A stretch of DNA of 64,000 bases from Pseudomonadota bacterium (lineage in GTDB: Bacteria; Pseudomonadota; Alphaproteobacteria; Acetobacterales; Acetobacteraceae): positions 1-64,000 of the forward strand of contig JAJZNE010000137.1 in NCBI GenBank assembly GCA_021847995.1. The letters are read 5' to 3'. The notes beneath the pieces were generated by a model. The model saw only the letters and a list, made by a program, of their open reading frames with translations, was not told the DNA's origin and did not search any database. Shown piece after piece: positions 16,639-25,733 of the stretch. The translations under genes were made by a program, and so were the position numbers. How positions within the stretch are numbered: position 1 is the stretch's first letter; each line of letters opens with the position of its first letter.

Positions 16639-17349
16639 TCAGGCGCCGACGCCGGGGCGGTGCGCGAGCCTGATTGCGTTTCGCCATGCGTCGAGCGACC
16701 GGCGCAAACGCCGCTCATACGCCTCCCGGACCAACCTTCTGTCGGCCTTTCCGATTCCGTTACAGATGTCACGATTCTCGGCCAGCGAATCCTCGACCCG
16801 GTGCCGCATCACCTCGAAGACAGCGGTTGAAGAGTATTGCCACACCTGATCCCAGAGATGCTGTATGTGCTGCGAGAGGAACGCATTCCGGCACGGCGCG
16901 TAAATCGCGCCGGCAAATTCCCGGTTCTTGAGCGCGAACTCGACCAAGTCTTCCGTGAGTTTCTCCATCTGCGACAGGATCTCAAGCGCGGACGCGAGCG
17001 ACAGGCGGTCGTGGAAAGGTAGCGCCGCAAGCGCGGCCGAGCATTCCAGGATCATGCGCACTTCGGTTATCTCAAGCGCCCGCTCGAACGACAGGGCGGC
17101 CACCTGTGCGCCGCGATGCAGATGGATGGTCACCAGACCGTCCTTCTCAAGCTGGCGCAATGCGTCGCGAACCGGCATTTCACTCAGGTCGAGGCTGCGG
17201 GCGATCTGGGAAAGCCGCAGCCATTCGCCCGGTTGGTACACGCCATCCAGGATCCGCCGCCGCAGCACGGTATAGACGTGCCCTGCCTTGGAATAGGCGG
17301 TCGGCGTATCCTCCGGCTCCGGCCGGCTCCGATCGAGGATCAGGCTCAT
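16639..17349 (-). CDS. GntR-family transcriptional regulator, FCD type
   Basis: This 236-residue regulator has a winged helix (about 25-95) with LSQIARSLDLSEMPVRDALRQLEKDGLVTIHLHRGAQV and a C-terminal FCD ligand domain (about 100-225). It is divergent from the isochorismatase-headed catabolic operon, 393 bp away, with the TGATATC dyad between them, so it is the likely local repressor of that operon. The start MSLILDRS is preceded by GGAGGCGAGG. The longer open frame upstream is low-complexity and lacks domain similarity. Confidence 0.85.
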   Translation of the reverse strand: MSLILDRSRPEPEDTPTAYSKAGHVYTVLRRRILDGVYQPGEWLRLSQIARSLDLSEMPVRDALRQLEKDGLVTIHLHRGAQVAALSFERALEITEVRMILECSAALAALPFHDRLSLASALEILSQMEKLTEDLVEFALKNREFAGAIYAPCRNAFLSQHIQHLWDQVWQYSSTAVFEVMRHRVEDSLAENRDICNGIGKADRRLVREAYERRLRRSLDAWRNAIRLAHRPGVGA

Positions 17350-17742
17350 GCGCGGCCTCGCCTCCGCGGGCGGGGGAAGTCCGGCGGCTTTGGCGGCGGC
17401 ATCCTGTGCCGGCGTTGCCTGTGGCCGCGATCGGTTCGAGCGCAACAACGACGTTCCTTTCGTCTGCGGACCTGCCGTCCGCCCGACCCGGCGCACCCGG
17501 CCACGCCGCGACAGGTCGGCATTCCCTGGCCGGGCGAGGCTTGACGGCCCCGCCAAAGCCGGATCAGATCAGATCGGAGTAAATGATATCAGATATCAGA
17601 CCGGGGCGGTAGGCAAGGATGGCGAAGGCGGCGCGCCAATGCGATGTCGGCTGAGGCCGGAGCGGCCTTCCGACCGGGCGGAGGGGTACCGGAACCGCGA
17701 CCGGCCCGCCGCTGCCGGTCTGACGCTGGAAGAGGAGCGCAA
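17350..17742. other. Divergent intergenic control region
   Basis: This 393 bp stretch separates the FCD-GntR gene from the isochorismatase gene and holds no convincing gene. Visible elements are TTGACG at 17541-17546 as a possible -35 hexamer, the direct repeats GATCAGATCAGATC at 17562-17575, and the palindrome at 17584-17598. Promoters of both divergent units probably lie here. Confidence 0.5.
17584..17598. promoter_or_regulatory. Palindromic operator of FCD/GntR type, site 3
   Basis: TGATATCAGATATCA is a perfect 15 bp palindrome apart from its central base. It lies 144 bp before the isochorismatase ATG and 234 bp before the divergent GntR start. The ends TGATAT..ATATCA match the dyads around the other FCD-GntR gene at 1.6-2.5 kb. 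Binding by the adjacent regulator is inferred. Confidence 0.55.
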
Positions 17743-18429
17743 ATGCCGACATCGAAGCCGTGGGACGGTATCATCCCGCAGGAGGAGCAGCGCGCCTACA
17801 ATGCCGCGGGCTTCGGACGCACGACCGGGATCGGGCAGCGGCCGGCCCTGCTGATCATCGATGTGCAATACCGCACCGTCGGCACCGTTCCCCGGCCGCT
17901 CCGGGAGGCGATTGCGGAGTTCCCCACTTCCTGCGGCGACGTGGGCTGGGCCGCGGTGGCGCAGATCCGGCGACTGCTCGGGGTCTTTCGCAGGCGCGGC
18001 TGGCCGGTGCTCTATCCGCATGTCGCACCGAAGGAGGGGTTCGACTACGGACGCCTGTCGGACAAGGTTCCGGCGATCATGACAGTGGCGGGGAAGGGGT
18101 ACGAGTTCGTCGCCGACATCGCCCCGCAACAGCAGGATATTCTGCTGCCGAAGAAGCATCCCAGCGCCTTTTTCGGCACGCCGCTGGCCAGCTATCTGAT
18201 CAACTGCCGGGCGGACACGCTGATTGTCACCGGCTGCACCACCAGCGGCTGCGTGCGCGGCAGCGTCGTCGATGCCTTTGCCTACAATTTCCGCGTCCTG
18301 GTTCCGCAGGACGCGGTGTATGACAGGAGCGCCACGTCGCATGCCGTGAACCTATTCGACATGGCGGCGAAATACGCCGATGTCATGTCCACCGACGAGG
18401 CAATCGCCAAGCTCGACGCGCTATCCTGA
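17743..18429 (+). CDS. Isochorismatase-like cysteine hydrolase (N-carbamoylsarcosine amidase type)
   Basis: This 228-residue protein has the isochorismatase-fold catalytic triad: D40 in LLIIDVQY, a Lys in LLPKKHPSAF (137/138) and the nucleophile C170 in TGCTTSGCVRGSV. The GCTTSGCVR block is closest in form to N-carbamoylsarcosine and related amidohydrolases, so release of ammonia (and possibly CO2) from an N-carbamoyl or amide compound is likely. It heads the rightward operon ending in a dihydropyrimidinase-type enzyme whose ring opening could provide an N-carbamoyl substrate. The ATG is preceded by GAGGAGCGCAA. The precise substrate is not identifiable. Confidence 0.85.
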   Translation: MPTSKPWDGIIPQEEQRAYNAAGFGRTTGIGQRPALLIIDVQYRTVGTVPRPLREAIAEFPTSCGDVGWAAVAQIRRLLGVFRRRGWPVLYPHVAPKEGFDYGRLSDKVPAIMTVAGKGYEFVADIAPQQQDILLPKKHPSAFFGTPLASYLINCRADTLIVTGCTTSGCVRGSVVDAFAYNFRVLVPQDAVYDRSATSHAVNLFDMAAKYADVMSTDEAIAKLDALS

Positions 18430-18446
18430 AAAGATTGGGGGAGAGA

Positions 18447-19628
18447 ATGACGGACGTTGCGGCTATCGAGCGGGCGGCAGGCCTGACGCGGCGGGCGGTG
18501 CTCGGCGGACTCGGGGCAATCGGCGCGGGCGCGGGCGCCGGGGCGCTGCATGCCGAGCCGGCGCCGCTGCGCTTCGGGCTGGCGATGCCGATGACCGGCG
18601 GGCAGGCAACCTACGGTCAGGATCAGGTCAAGGCGGCGCAGTGGGGAATCGAGGCGGTCAATGCCGCCGGCGGCGTCAACGGCAGGATGATCGAGGCGGT
18701 CATTCTGGACACCCAGGCCGACGCGCGGACCGGGATCGAGGCCGTGAACCGCCTGATTTCCGTCGAAAAGGTTCCAGTGTTCGTGACCGCCTGGTCGGAG
18801 GTGGTGAAAGCGGTGGCGCCGATCGCCAATGACAGCCGGGTGGTGGAACTCTCGGTCGGCGCCAACTCGCCGGAAATCGCCCGGCTGGGCGACTATGTCT
18901 ACACCACCTTCCCCCTCGCCGAGGTGGACATCACCGCCGTCGCCCGGTATTCGGCGACCACGCTCGGCAGGAAGCGCGCGGCGGTGCTGTTCATCAACAA
19001 CGAGACCGGAATCACCGCTGCCCAGGTCTATCGCAATGCCTTCACCAGGGCCGGCGCACAGATCGTGGCGTATGAGGCCTATGACCCGAAGGCGACCGAC
19101 TGGACAGGGCAGATCCTGAAGGTGCGCCTTGCCTCGCCCGACATCATCCACATCCAGGGGCTGGTGGCGGACACGCCGCAACTGATCGCACAACTGCGGC
19201 AGCTTGGCATGACGCAGACGATCTCGTCCTACTCCGCGATCTACAATCCCCGGCTGATCCAGCAGCTGGGCCAGGCGGCGAACGGCGTCATCGCCACTTC
19301 CCTGGCACCGGGCGCGTCCGACAGCCCGGCCGTGAAGGCATACGTCGAGCGCTGGAAGAAAGAGGTCGGCCGCGAGCCGAACGGGCTGCCCTACACCCAG
19401 TACCTGTACGATGTCCCCTTCCTGATCACGACGGTATTCAGGTCGCTCGACGATCACGGGCGGCCGATCACCGGCGAGAGCTTCCGGGAGCAGATGGTGG
19501 CGATCGGAACCTTCCAGCTTCCGCTGACCGGCAAGCTGGCCATCAACCCCGACCACACCGTCAACAAATCGGTCTACCTGATGCAGGTGCAGAACGGCGC
19601 CTGGACACAGCTCGCCATGGTCGGCTGA
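18447..19628 (+). CDS. Branched-chain amino acid-type ABC transporter substrate-binding protein (LivK-like)
   Basis: This 393-residue type I periplasmic binding protein has a twin-arginine leader (LTRRAVLGGLGAIGAGAGAGALHA), followed by LRFGLAMPMTGGQATYGQDQVKAAQWGIEAVNAAGGVNGRMIE, the canonical Peripla_BP_6 opening. A complete permease and ATPase set follows. Such proteins bind many ligands besides leucine, including amides, urea and aromatic acids. The surrounding hydrolases suggest an amide, ureide or cyclic imide. The ATG follows GGGGGAGAGA directly; a TTG four codons upstream is less likely. Confidence 0.9.
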   Translation: MTDVAAIERAAGLTRRAVLGGLGAIGAGAGAGALHAEPAPLRFGLAMPMTGGQATYGQDQVKAAQWGIEAVNAAGGVNGRMIEAVILDTQADARTGIEAVNRLISVEKVPVFVTAWSEVVKAVAPIANDSRVVELSVGANSPEIARLGDYVYTTFPLAEVDITAVARYSATTLGRKRAAVLFINNETGITAAQVYRNAFTRAGAQIVAYEAYDPKATDWTGQILKVRLASPDIIHIQGLVADTPQLIAQLRQLGMTQTISSYSAIYNPRLIQQLGQAANGVIATSLAPGASDSPAVKAYVERWKKEVGREPNGLPYTQYLYDVPFLITTVFRSLDDHGRPITGESFREQMVAIGTFQLPLTGKLAINPDHTVNKSVYLMQVQNGAWTQLAMVG

Positions 19629-19687
19629 ACCGACATCAAACCGGCGCCGGCCGCCGCTGCGGCGGCGGCTGCCGTTTGCGGGGCCGC

Positions 19688-20626
19688 ATGTTCTCACCCC
19701 TCATTCTCGTGCAAATCCTCTGGACTTCGCTCGCGACGACGAGTTGCTTCGTGCTGTTCGCGCTGGCTTTCGCGCTCGTCCTGAAGGTCAACCGCGTCTT
19801 CAACTTCGCACAGGCGGCCATCATGACGGTGGCGTTCTACGCGGCGTTCACGGCGGTTGCGCGCGGCGGCGCCCCGGGCTGGGCCGGTCTTCTGGCGGCG
19901 CTTGCCGGTGCCGCTTTCATGGCGGTCGCGCTGCAGGTTCTCGGCTTCCGTGCGTTGCAGCGGCGCCGCGCATCGTCGATGTTCGTGTTCATCTTTACTC
20001 TGATCGTCTCCGAGCTGATTTCCTACGTCGCGATGCTGCTCTTCGGCACCTGGCCGGCGACCATATTTCCGTCGCTGTTCTGGCCGGTAACGATGGTGGG
20101 CGGCATCGCCGTCAGCCAGTGGGACATGCTGGCGCTGGGAGCGACCGCCGTCGCGCTGATCGCGACCTTCGCGTTCCTGCACCTGTCGCGGATCGGGCAG
20201 GCGATGACGGCGGTCGCGGACAACCCCGATCTGGCCGCCTTCTACGGCATCGACCGCAACCGCGCGCAACTGGCGGCGATGGTCCTGGCCGGCCTGATCA
20301 ACGGGCTGGCGATGTTCCTGTACGGAACGCGCGCCCAGGTGCAGCCGACCAGCGCGATCGAATTGCTGCTGTTCGCGATTGCGGCGACAATCATCGGCGG
20401 CATCGGCAACCTCGGCGGTGCGGTGGTGACCGCCGTCGTGCTCGGGCTGGTCCAGAACGCCAGTGTGCTGTTCATTCCCTCGGAATGGCAGGGATTCCTT
20501 CTCTATTTCTTTCTGTTCCTCGCCATCGTGTTGTTCCCGCGCGGCGTGCATCTACCGGTGCGCAAACGCCCGTTCCGCACCGTGGCGGCTGCGGCGCGCA
20601 GGCCGGAGGAGCCGGCGGGAGGCTGA
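19688..20626 (+). CDS. ABC transporter permease, LivH-like
   Basis: This 312-residue inner-membrane permease has about eight hydrophobic helices, with the LivH-type opening LVQILWTSLATTSCFVLFALAFALVLKVNRVFNFAQAAIM. IATFAFLHLSRIGQAMTAVADNPDLAAFYGIDRNRAQ is the cytoplasmic loop that contacts the ATPases. It should form the translocation channel with the LivM-like protein encoded directly downstream. The first ATG (19688) is chosen over an upstream TTG. The C-terminus is Arg-rich. Confidence 0.9.
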   Translation: MFSPLILVQILWTSLATTSCFVLFALAFALVLKVNRVFNFAQAAIMTVAFYAAFTAVARGGAPGWAGLLAALAGAAFMAVALQVLGFRALQRRRASSMFVFIFTLIVSELISYVAMLLFGTWPATIFPSLFWPVTMVGGIAVSQWDMLALGATAVALIATFAFLHLSRIGQAMTAVADNPDLAAFYGIDRNRAQLAAMVLAGLINGLAMFLYGTRAQVQPTSAIELLLFAIAATIIGGIGNLGGAVVTAVVLGLVQNASVLFIPSEWQGFLLYFFLFLAIVLFPRGVHLPVRKRPFRTVAAAARRPEEPAGG

Positions 20627-20627
20627 C

Positions 20628-21524
20628 ATGGAATATCTCTACACGATCGCGATCCTGATGGCACTCAATGTGATCCTCGCGTCGAGCTTCAACTTCGTCA
20701 TCGGCTATGGCGGGCTGATCTCCATCGCCCATCCCGTCTTCTATGCGATCGGCGCCTATGGCTCGGCGCTGCTGGCGCGCGATGGCGGCGTGCCGGTCCT
20801 GCTGGCGATTCCGGCGGGTGCGCTGATCGCGCTCGCCGCATCCGTGCTGGTCGCGTTGCCATCGGTGCGCATCTCCGGCGACTATCTTCTGATCGGCAGT
20901 ATCGGGGTTCAGCTTGGGATCCTGGAGGCGATCAAGAACGTCGGATGGACCGGCGGCGCGGGCGGGTTGACCAACATCCCCGCGCTGCTGCGACCGGGCA
21001 CCGATCATGGCGTCTATGTCGCCCTGGTGGTTGCGCTGGCCGTTCTGTCCGTGCTGCTGCTGCACTGGATCACGCGCAGCGGCTACGGTCGCGCGATGAG
21101 CGCGATGCGCGACGATGAACTGGCCTTCGCTGCTCTCGGACGCAATGCTGTGGCGATGAAGGTCGCCATCTTCGCGCTCGGGTGCGGGCTGGCCGGGCTG
21201 GCCGGCGGGCTCTATGCGCATTACTTCAGGTTCCTCGCACCCGCACAGTTCGATATCCTGCAATCGGCGGCGCTGCTCACCATGGTGGTGGTGGGCGGGA
21301 TGCGCAGCACGTTCGGTCCCATCCTCGGCGCGATCGTGCTGGAGGTGCTGCCGCAGGCGATCACCTTTCTCGATCTGCCGGCGGGCCTGCTCGGCCCGAT
21401 GCAGGGCATTCTGTTCACCGGGCTGGTGCTGGTGTTCATGTTCATCCGCCCGCAGGGCCTGATCGCCGCCGGCAGCGTCTGGCGGGGACGCGCGTTGGAG
21501 GAAGGGCATGCCGGTCAGTCTTGA
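20628..21524 (+). CDS. ABC transporter permease, LivM-like
   Basis: This 298-residue permease starts MEYLYTIAILMALNVILASSFNFVIGYGGLISIAHPVFYAIGAYGSALL, a typical LivM beginning, and carries the coupling loop SGYGRAMSAMRDDELAFAALGRNAVAMKVAIF. It has about eight to nine membrane helices. The ribosome-binding site GGGAGG lies at the end of the LivH-like gene, two bases from its stop. Its own 3' end overlaps the LivG-like gene by 17 bp. Confidence 0.9.
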   Translation: MEYLYTIAILMALNVILASSFNFVIGYGGLISIAHPVFYAIGAYGSALLARDGGVPVLLAIPAGALIALAASVLVALPSVRISGDYLLIGSIGVQLGILEAIKNVGWTGGAGGLTNIPALLRPGTDHGVYVALVVALAVLSVLLLHWITRSGYGRAMSAMRDDELAFAALGRNAVAMKVAIFALGCGLAGLAGGLYAHYFRFLAPAQFDILQSAALLTMVVVGGMRSTFGPILGAIVLEVLPQAITFLDLPAGLLGPMQGILFTGLVLVFMFIRPQGLIAAGSVWRGRALEEGHAGQS

Positions 21525-22266
21525 AGTCCGGGGCCTGTCCAAGCGGTTCGGCGGAATTGTCGTCGCGGACGCGATCGACCTTGAGTTGCGCGCCGGCCGC
21601 ATCGTCGGGCTGATCGGGCCGAACGGGGCCGGCAAGACCTCCTTCTTCAATCTCGTCTCCGGCGTCGTCCGGCCGGATTCCGGTACGGTCGCGCTGGAGG
21701 GGCGGGATCTGACGGGGATGAAGGCGCATCGCCGGGCGCGCCTCGGGCTCGGCCGCACCTGGCAGTCGCTGCGGCTGTTCCCGTCGCTATCCGTGCTCTA
21801 CAACCTGCTGATCGGGGCGCGTCACTATCCCGGCGAGCGGCTGGCCACCCTGATCCTGGAGCACGGTCGCGTCCACCGGGCCGAGAAGGCGGGCCGGCAG
21901 CGGGCACTGGAGGTGCTCCAACGCACCGGACTCGACGGCTTCGCGCACAGGGAGGTGGGAAGCGTGCCCTTCGGCCAGCAGAAGCTGATCGGCGTCGCCC
22001 GTGCGCTGATGAACGAACCGCGCTGCCTGCTGCTGGATGAACCGATGGCAGGGGTCGAGGGACAGGCGTACCGCACTATCCAGAGCCTGGTGCGCACGCT
22101 GGCCGCGGAGGGGATTTCGGTGTGCGTGGTGGAGCACAACGTCGCCTTCATCCGCGACCTCTGTGATGAGGGGGTCTTCATGTTCGCGGGCCGGGTGCTG
22201 GCGCGCGGCACCGTCGAGAGCCTGATCGCCGATCGTCGTCTGACCGAGCTTTATTTCGGAACCTGA
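21508..22266 (+). CDS. ABC transporter ATP-binding protein, LivG-like
   Basis: This 252-residue ATPase has Walker A GPNGAGKTS, a signature-like VPFGQQKLIGVARAL in which the classical LSGGQ Ser is replaced by Phe (FGQQK), and Walker B CLLLDEPMAG, followed by the switch His in VVEHN. The FGQQ form of the signature is common among LivG proteins. It should energise uptake together with the LivF-like ATPase. Confidence 0.9.
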   Translation: MPVSLEVRGLSKRFGGIVVADAIDLELRAGRIVGLIGPNGAGKTSFFNLVSGVVRPDSGTVALEGRDLTGMKAHRRARLGLGRTWQSLRLFPSLSVLYNLLIGARHYPGERLATLILEHGRVHRAEKAGRQRALEVLQRTGLDGFAHREVGSVPFGQQKLIGVARALMNEPRCLLLDEPMAGVEGQAYRTIQSLVRTLAAEGISVCVVEHNVAFIRDLCDEGVFMFAGRVLARGTVESLIADRRLTELYFGT

Positions 22267-22270
22267 TGCC

Positions 22271-22954
<684 letters not shown>

Positions 22955-22956
22955 GC

Positions 22957-24363
22957 ATGAACGCAGAATGCGACGACGGCATGCGTGCGCGCGCGGCGGC
23001 GGCGATGCGGGCGCTGGCATCCTGGGCGGCCGGGCCTGAGGCACGGCGCGCCCCGCAAGCGGTGCAGGACCGCGCCGCGATCATCCTGATGGACGATCTG
23101 GGCGCGATGGTTGCGGGTGGGGCGGAGCCCCAGGTGGTTCAGACGACCGCACGTCTCGGCCGCAGTTCCGGCCCGGCAGAGGCCACCATCTTTGCCCGTG
23201 GCGCCGCACGCTTCGACCGTGCCACGGCGGCGACGGCGAACGGCATGGCTGCCGCCTGGTGCGAACTGGACGAGGGTTATCGCCTGGCCCCCTGCCATGC
23301 CGGCGCCTACCTGCTGCCGGCGCTGCTGGCCGAGGGCGAGGCGGAGGGCAGCAGCGTCGGCGACATCCTGGAGGCGCTCATCATCGCCTATGAGGTGACG
23401 ACGCGGATGGCGCGGGCCTTTCCCTTCGGCACCCCGATCACGGTGCATCCGCACGCCGCCTTCGCCGCGATTGGTGCGGCGGCGGCGGTGTCCGCCCTGC
23501 GCCGGCACGGCCCCCGGCAGATGCTCGACAGCCTATCGGGGGCGGCATCGATGGCGTTCGCAGGGCCTTTCAGGCATGCGGTCGAAGGGGCGCTGGTGCG
23601 CAATGCCTGGACGGCGGCCGGCGCATGGGCCGGTCTGCGCGCCGCCGACTGGGCGGAGGCCGGCATCGGCGGCCTGGCGGAGACCGCCCATGACGTGTTC
23701 GTGGGATCGTTCCGCACCGGCTGCGATCCAGCTCACCTGACCGACCGGCTGGGAGAGACCTGGGGTGTGCTGGACGGCTATCACAAGATTTTCGCCTGCT
23801 GCCAGTACACGCACTCCGCCCTGGAATCGGTCCTGGCGCTGCACCGGCGGCCGGGGGCACGGGACCGGCTGCACGGGATCGAGGAGATCGTCGTCGAGAC
23901 CCACCCCTTGGGCCTTGCTCTGACGACGGTCGAGCCGGCCACCATCCTCGCCGCCAAGTTCTCGATGCCGCACGCCGTCGCCGCCACCACACTGCTCGGC
24001 ACCGGCGGGCAGGACGCGTTTGCCAGCCTCACCCTGGCCGATGCGGAGATCGCGGCGCTGCGCCGGCGTGTCCGGCTGGAACCCTATGGCGCGGTTGGCG
24101 CGCCGCCGAACGACCGGCCGGCGCGGGTCACCTGGCGGTTCCGTGACGGCACGGCGTGGACGGAGGCTTGCGAAAGTGCCCGCGGCGGCGCCGACCAGCC
24201 GTTCGACCCGCCGACGCTCGCGACCAAGTTCCGGGAGAACACGCAGGCCGTGTTTCCGGCCATGCCGCAGGCGATGGCAACGATCGTCGCCGGGGAGGCC
24301 GCGTCGCGGGCGCGTTCCTGGACGGACACCGTGCGCATCATGACCGGAAAGGACGGGGCGTAA
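22957..24363 (+). CDS. MmgE/PrpD family protein, copy 1
   Basis: This 468-residue protein belongs to the MmgE/PrpD fold, which includes 2-methylcitrate dehydratase, immune-responsive gene 1 and uncharacterised enzymes, many found in catabolic operons. Family features include ATANGMAAAWCELDEGYRLAPCHAGAYLLPALLAEGE and PITVHPHAAFAAIGAAAAVSAL, with conserved Asp/His residues at the presumed active site, and a C-terminal segment around KFSMPHAVAATTLL. Copy 2 lies 1.4 kb downstream; the two share only the family pattern. It probably dehydrates, isomerises or decarboxylates a carboxylate intermediate. Propionate-pathway genes are absent nearby, so the prpD role is unlikely. Confidence 0.82.
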   Translation: MNAECDDGMRARAAAAMRALASWAAGPEARRAPQAVQDRAAIILMDDLGAMVAGGAEPQVVQTTARLGRSSGPAEATIFARGAARFDRATAATANGMAAAWCELDEGYRLAPCHAGAYLLPALLAEGEAEGSSVGDILEALIIAYEVTTRMARAFPFGTPITVHPHAAFAAIGAAAAVSALRRHGPRQMLDSLSGAASMAFAGPFRHAVEGALVRNAWTAAGAWAGLRAADWAEAGIGGLAETAHDVFVGSFRTGCDPAHLTDRLGETWGVLDGYHKIFACCQYTHSALESVLALHRRPGARDRLHGIEEIVVETHPLGLALTTVEPATILAAKFSMPHAVAATTLLGTGGQDAFASLTLADAEIAALRRRVRLEPYGAVGAPPNDRPARVTWRFRDGTAWTEACESARGGADQPFDPPTLATKFRENTQAVFPAMPQAMATIVAGEAASRARSWTDTVRIMTGKDGA

Positions 24364-25733
24364 TGCCGGCGGATGTCGATATCCTGGTGATCGGCGCGGG
24401 GGCCTGCGGCCTCGCCGCGGCGGTCGCCGGACACGATGCCGGCGCGTCGGTCGCGGTGGTCGAGAAGCGCGACCGGCCCGGCGGCAATTCGTCGCTCTCC
24501 ACCGGCTCCGTGCCGGCGGCGGGAAGCCGCTTTCAGAAGGCAGCGGGGATCGAGGACAGCCCCGAGCGGATGATCCGCGACCTGATCGCGATCGCGAAGG
24601 AGACCGACGATCCCGCCCTGGTGCGCCGGCTGGCGGAAGTGTCGGCGCAAACGGTGGAGTGGCTGGTGGACACGCTCGGCGCGCGGCTGCAACTGGTGAC
24701 GGCGTATCGGCATATCGGCCACTCCGTGCCGCGGCTTCATGCGCCCGTGTCGCGCCGCGGCCAGGATCTCGTGGATGATCTGCTGGCGGCGGTGGAACGG
24801 CGGGGCATCCCGCTCGCCGTCGGCAACGCGGCGCAGGATCTTCTGGTGTCAGGGAACGGGGTGGATGGCGCGCTGGTCGCTACCGGGCAGGACCGGGTGG
24901 AGATCAGGGCACGGAGGACGATCCTGGCCGTCAACGGCTTTGCCGGCAATGCCGAGCTGGTGCGCCGCTTCTGTCCGGAGATTGCCGGCGCGACCTATTT
25001 CGGCGCGCCCGGCTCGACCGGCGAGGCCATCCTGTGGGGGGAGAAGCTCGGCGCCGCATTCGGCAACATGGCGGCATACCAGGGTTATGCGGCGGTGGCG
25101 TATCCGCAGGGAAGCCTGCTGTCCTGGACGACGATCGAAAAGGGCGGGATCATCATCGGTGCCGATGGCCGGCGGTTCGGCGACGAAAGCCTCGGCTACT
25201 CCGGTTTCGCCCGCATCGTGCTGGGCCAGGGCGGCAAGACGTTCGCCCTGTTCGACCAGCGGATCTTCGAGATCGCGGCGCAGGAGGAAGAGTTCGTCGA
25301 ACTCTGGCGCTACGGCGGGATCAGGAAGGCGGACTCGGCGGGATCGGCCGCATCGATGTTCGGGTTGGCGCCGGACACGCTCACCGCCGAGGTTGATGCC
25401 TATAACAGGGCGGCGGCCGGCACCGCCCCCGATCGGCTCGGGCGCGGCGATTTCGGTCTGGCGCCGTTGCAGCCGCCGTTCTACATCGGCCGCGTCGTGC
25501 CGGGCCTGTTCCATACCCAGGGCGGGCTGCGCGTGGACCAGGATGGCCGCGTATTGCGCATGGATGGCCGGCCGGTGCCGAACCTGTTCGCGGGCGGCGG
25601 TGCTGCGGCCGGGATCAGCGGCCGGTCCGGTGCGCTGGGATATGCCTCGGGCAACGGACTCCTCTCGGCGGTGGCGCTCGGCCGTCTGGCCGGGCTGGCG
25701 GCGGCACGGGAGATTGCGGGGATCGCCGCGTGA
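24363..25733 (+). CDS. FAD-dependent oxidoreductase, fumarate reductase/3-ketosteroid dehydrogenase-like
   Basis: This 456-residue flavoprotein has a dinucleotide-binding N-terminus, DILVIGAGACGLAAAVAGHDAGASVAVVEKRDRPGGNSSLSTG, and the C-terminal FAD motif PNLFAGGGAAAGISGRSGALGYASGNGLLSAVALGRLAG. It resembles soluble FrdA/KstD-type proteins that add or remove hydrogen across a C-C double bond next to a carbonyl. No signal or haem motif is visible, so the electron partner is unknown. It overlaps both neighbours by one to four bases (TAATG, GTGA), tying it to the two MmgE/PrpD enzymes. Confidence 0.85.
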   Translation: MPADVDILVIGAGACGLAAAVAGHDAGASVAVVEKRDRPGGNSSLSTGSVPAAGSRFQKAAGIEDSPERMIRDLIAIAKETDDPALVRRLAEVSAQTVEWLVDTLGARLQLVTAYRHIGHSVPRLHAPVSRRGQDLVDDLLAAVERRGIPLAVGNAAQDLLVSGNGVDGALVATGQDRVEIRARRTILAVNGFAGNAELVRRFCPEIAGATYFGAPGSTGEAILWGEKLGAAFGNMAAYQGYAAVAYPQGSLLSWTTIEKGGIIIGADGRRFGDESLGYSGFARIVLGQGGKTFALFDQRIFEIAAQEEEFVELWRYGGIRKADSAGSAASMFGLAPDTLTAEVDAYNRAAAGTAPDRLGRGDFGLAPLQPPFYIGRVVPGLFHTQGGLRVDQDGRVLRMDGRPVPNLFAGGGAAAGISGRSGALGYASGNGLLSAVALGRLAGLAAAREIAGIAA

